DNA of 5,362 nt from Candidatus Latescibacterota bacterium (GTDB lineage Bacteria; Latescibacterota; UBA2968; UBA8231): positions 1-5,362 of the forward strand of contig JAJDYK010000033.1 of NCBI GenBank assembly GCA_022825185.1. Reading direction: 5' to 3'. Below, one piece after another: positions 5,289-5,362 of this stretch. The position numbers and the translations under genes were made by a program. The first letter of the stretch is position 1; the number at the start of each line of letters is the position of its first letter. The notes beneath the pieces were generated by a model, which was not told where the DNA came from, did not search any database, and saw only the letters and a list, made by a program, of their open reading frames with translations.

Positions 5289-5362
5289 GTGATAGAGATT
5301 GTCGAAACGACGCAGCAGGATCCCATCTGCCCCCATTGTGAAAGCGCGATTACCCGCTTGCT
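5289..5362 (+). CDS. Start of a CxxC-containing (possible zinc-ribbon) protein, cut by the window edge
   Basis: Only the first 24 codons are inside the window. Translation from GTG 5289 gives a short acidic leader followed by CPHC at residues 14-17, the form of one half of a zinc-ribbon knuckle; a second CxxC would be expected further downstream. The start is supported by a strong GGAGGA site and by a gap of only 13 bases from the YbjQ gene, which places it in the same operon. A thioredoxin-type CxxC is possible but less likely, because the family's preceding Trp and strand context are missing. The full product cannot be named. Confidence 0.6.
   Translation, partial: MIEIVETTQQDPICPHCESAITRL

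Overview
The window is densely packed bacterial DNA, visibly GC-rich, with all eight genes on the + strand, short gaps and good Shine-Dalgarno sites. No RNA genes, CRISPR arrays, insertion sequences or long repeats were seen, and no gene-free stretch exceeds 160 bases. The organism cannot be named from this sequence. High GC, PhyH-type dioxygenases beside dehydrogenases, and compact operons would fit an uncultured environmental bacterium (for example Latescibacterota or Poribacteria-like groups). That is only a weak impression.

Left part (1-3802): small-molecule metabolism. It begins with a 5'-truncated medium-chain dehydrogenase/reductase (1-945) that appears to lack the catalytic-zinc signature. 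After a 120-base gap comes a three-gene operon. It encodes an aspartate-dehydrogenase-like (NadX/DUF108) oxidoreductase (1066-1863), a class I PLP aminotransferase that starts inside its stop codon (1860-3026, ATGA overlap), and a phytanoyl-CoA dioxygenase (PhyH) family Fe(II)/2-oxoglutarate oxygenase starting at TTG 17 bases later (3044-3802). Together they supply an amine/imine redox step, a transamination step and a hydroxylation step. This would fit catabolism or tailoring of an amino-acid-like compound, but the substrate is not visible.

Right part (3803-5362): a regulatory or stress operon. After a 159-base, relatively AT-rich gap come an ECF-type sigma factor (3962-4501), a small protein with an anti-sigma-like N-terminus and two membrane segments (4518-4958), a YbjQ/UPF0145 family protein (4955-5275, ATGA overlap), and the first 24 codons of a protein with a CxxC motif (from GTG 5289) cut by the window edge. 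Tight spacing suggests co-transcription, with the membrane protein as the likely regulator of the sigma factor.

Most of this is recognisable family content. The points that stand out are the apparent loss of family catalytic residues in the two dehydrogenases, an abrupt change of codon preference between the first and second genes, and the sigma / membrane anti-sigma-like / YbjQ / CxxC gene set.
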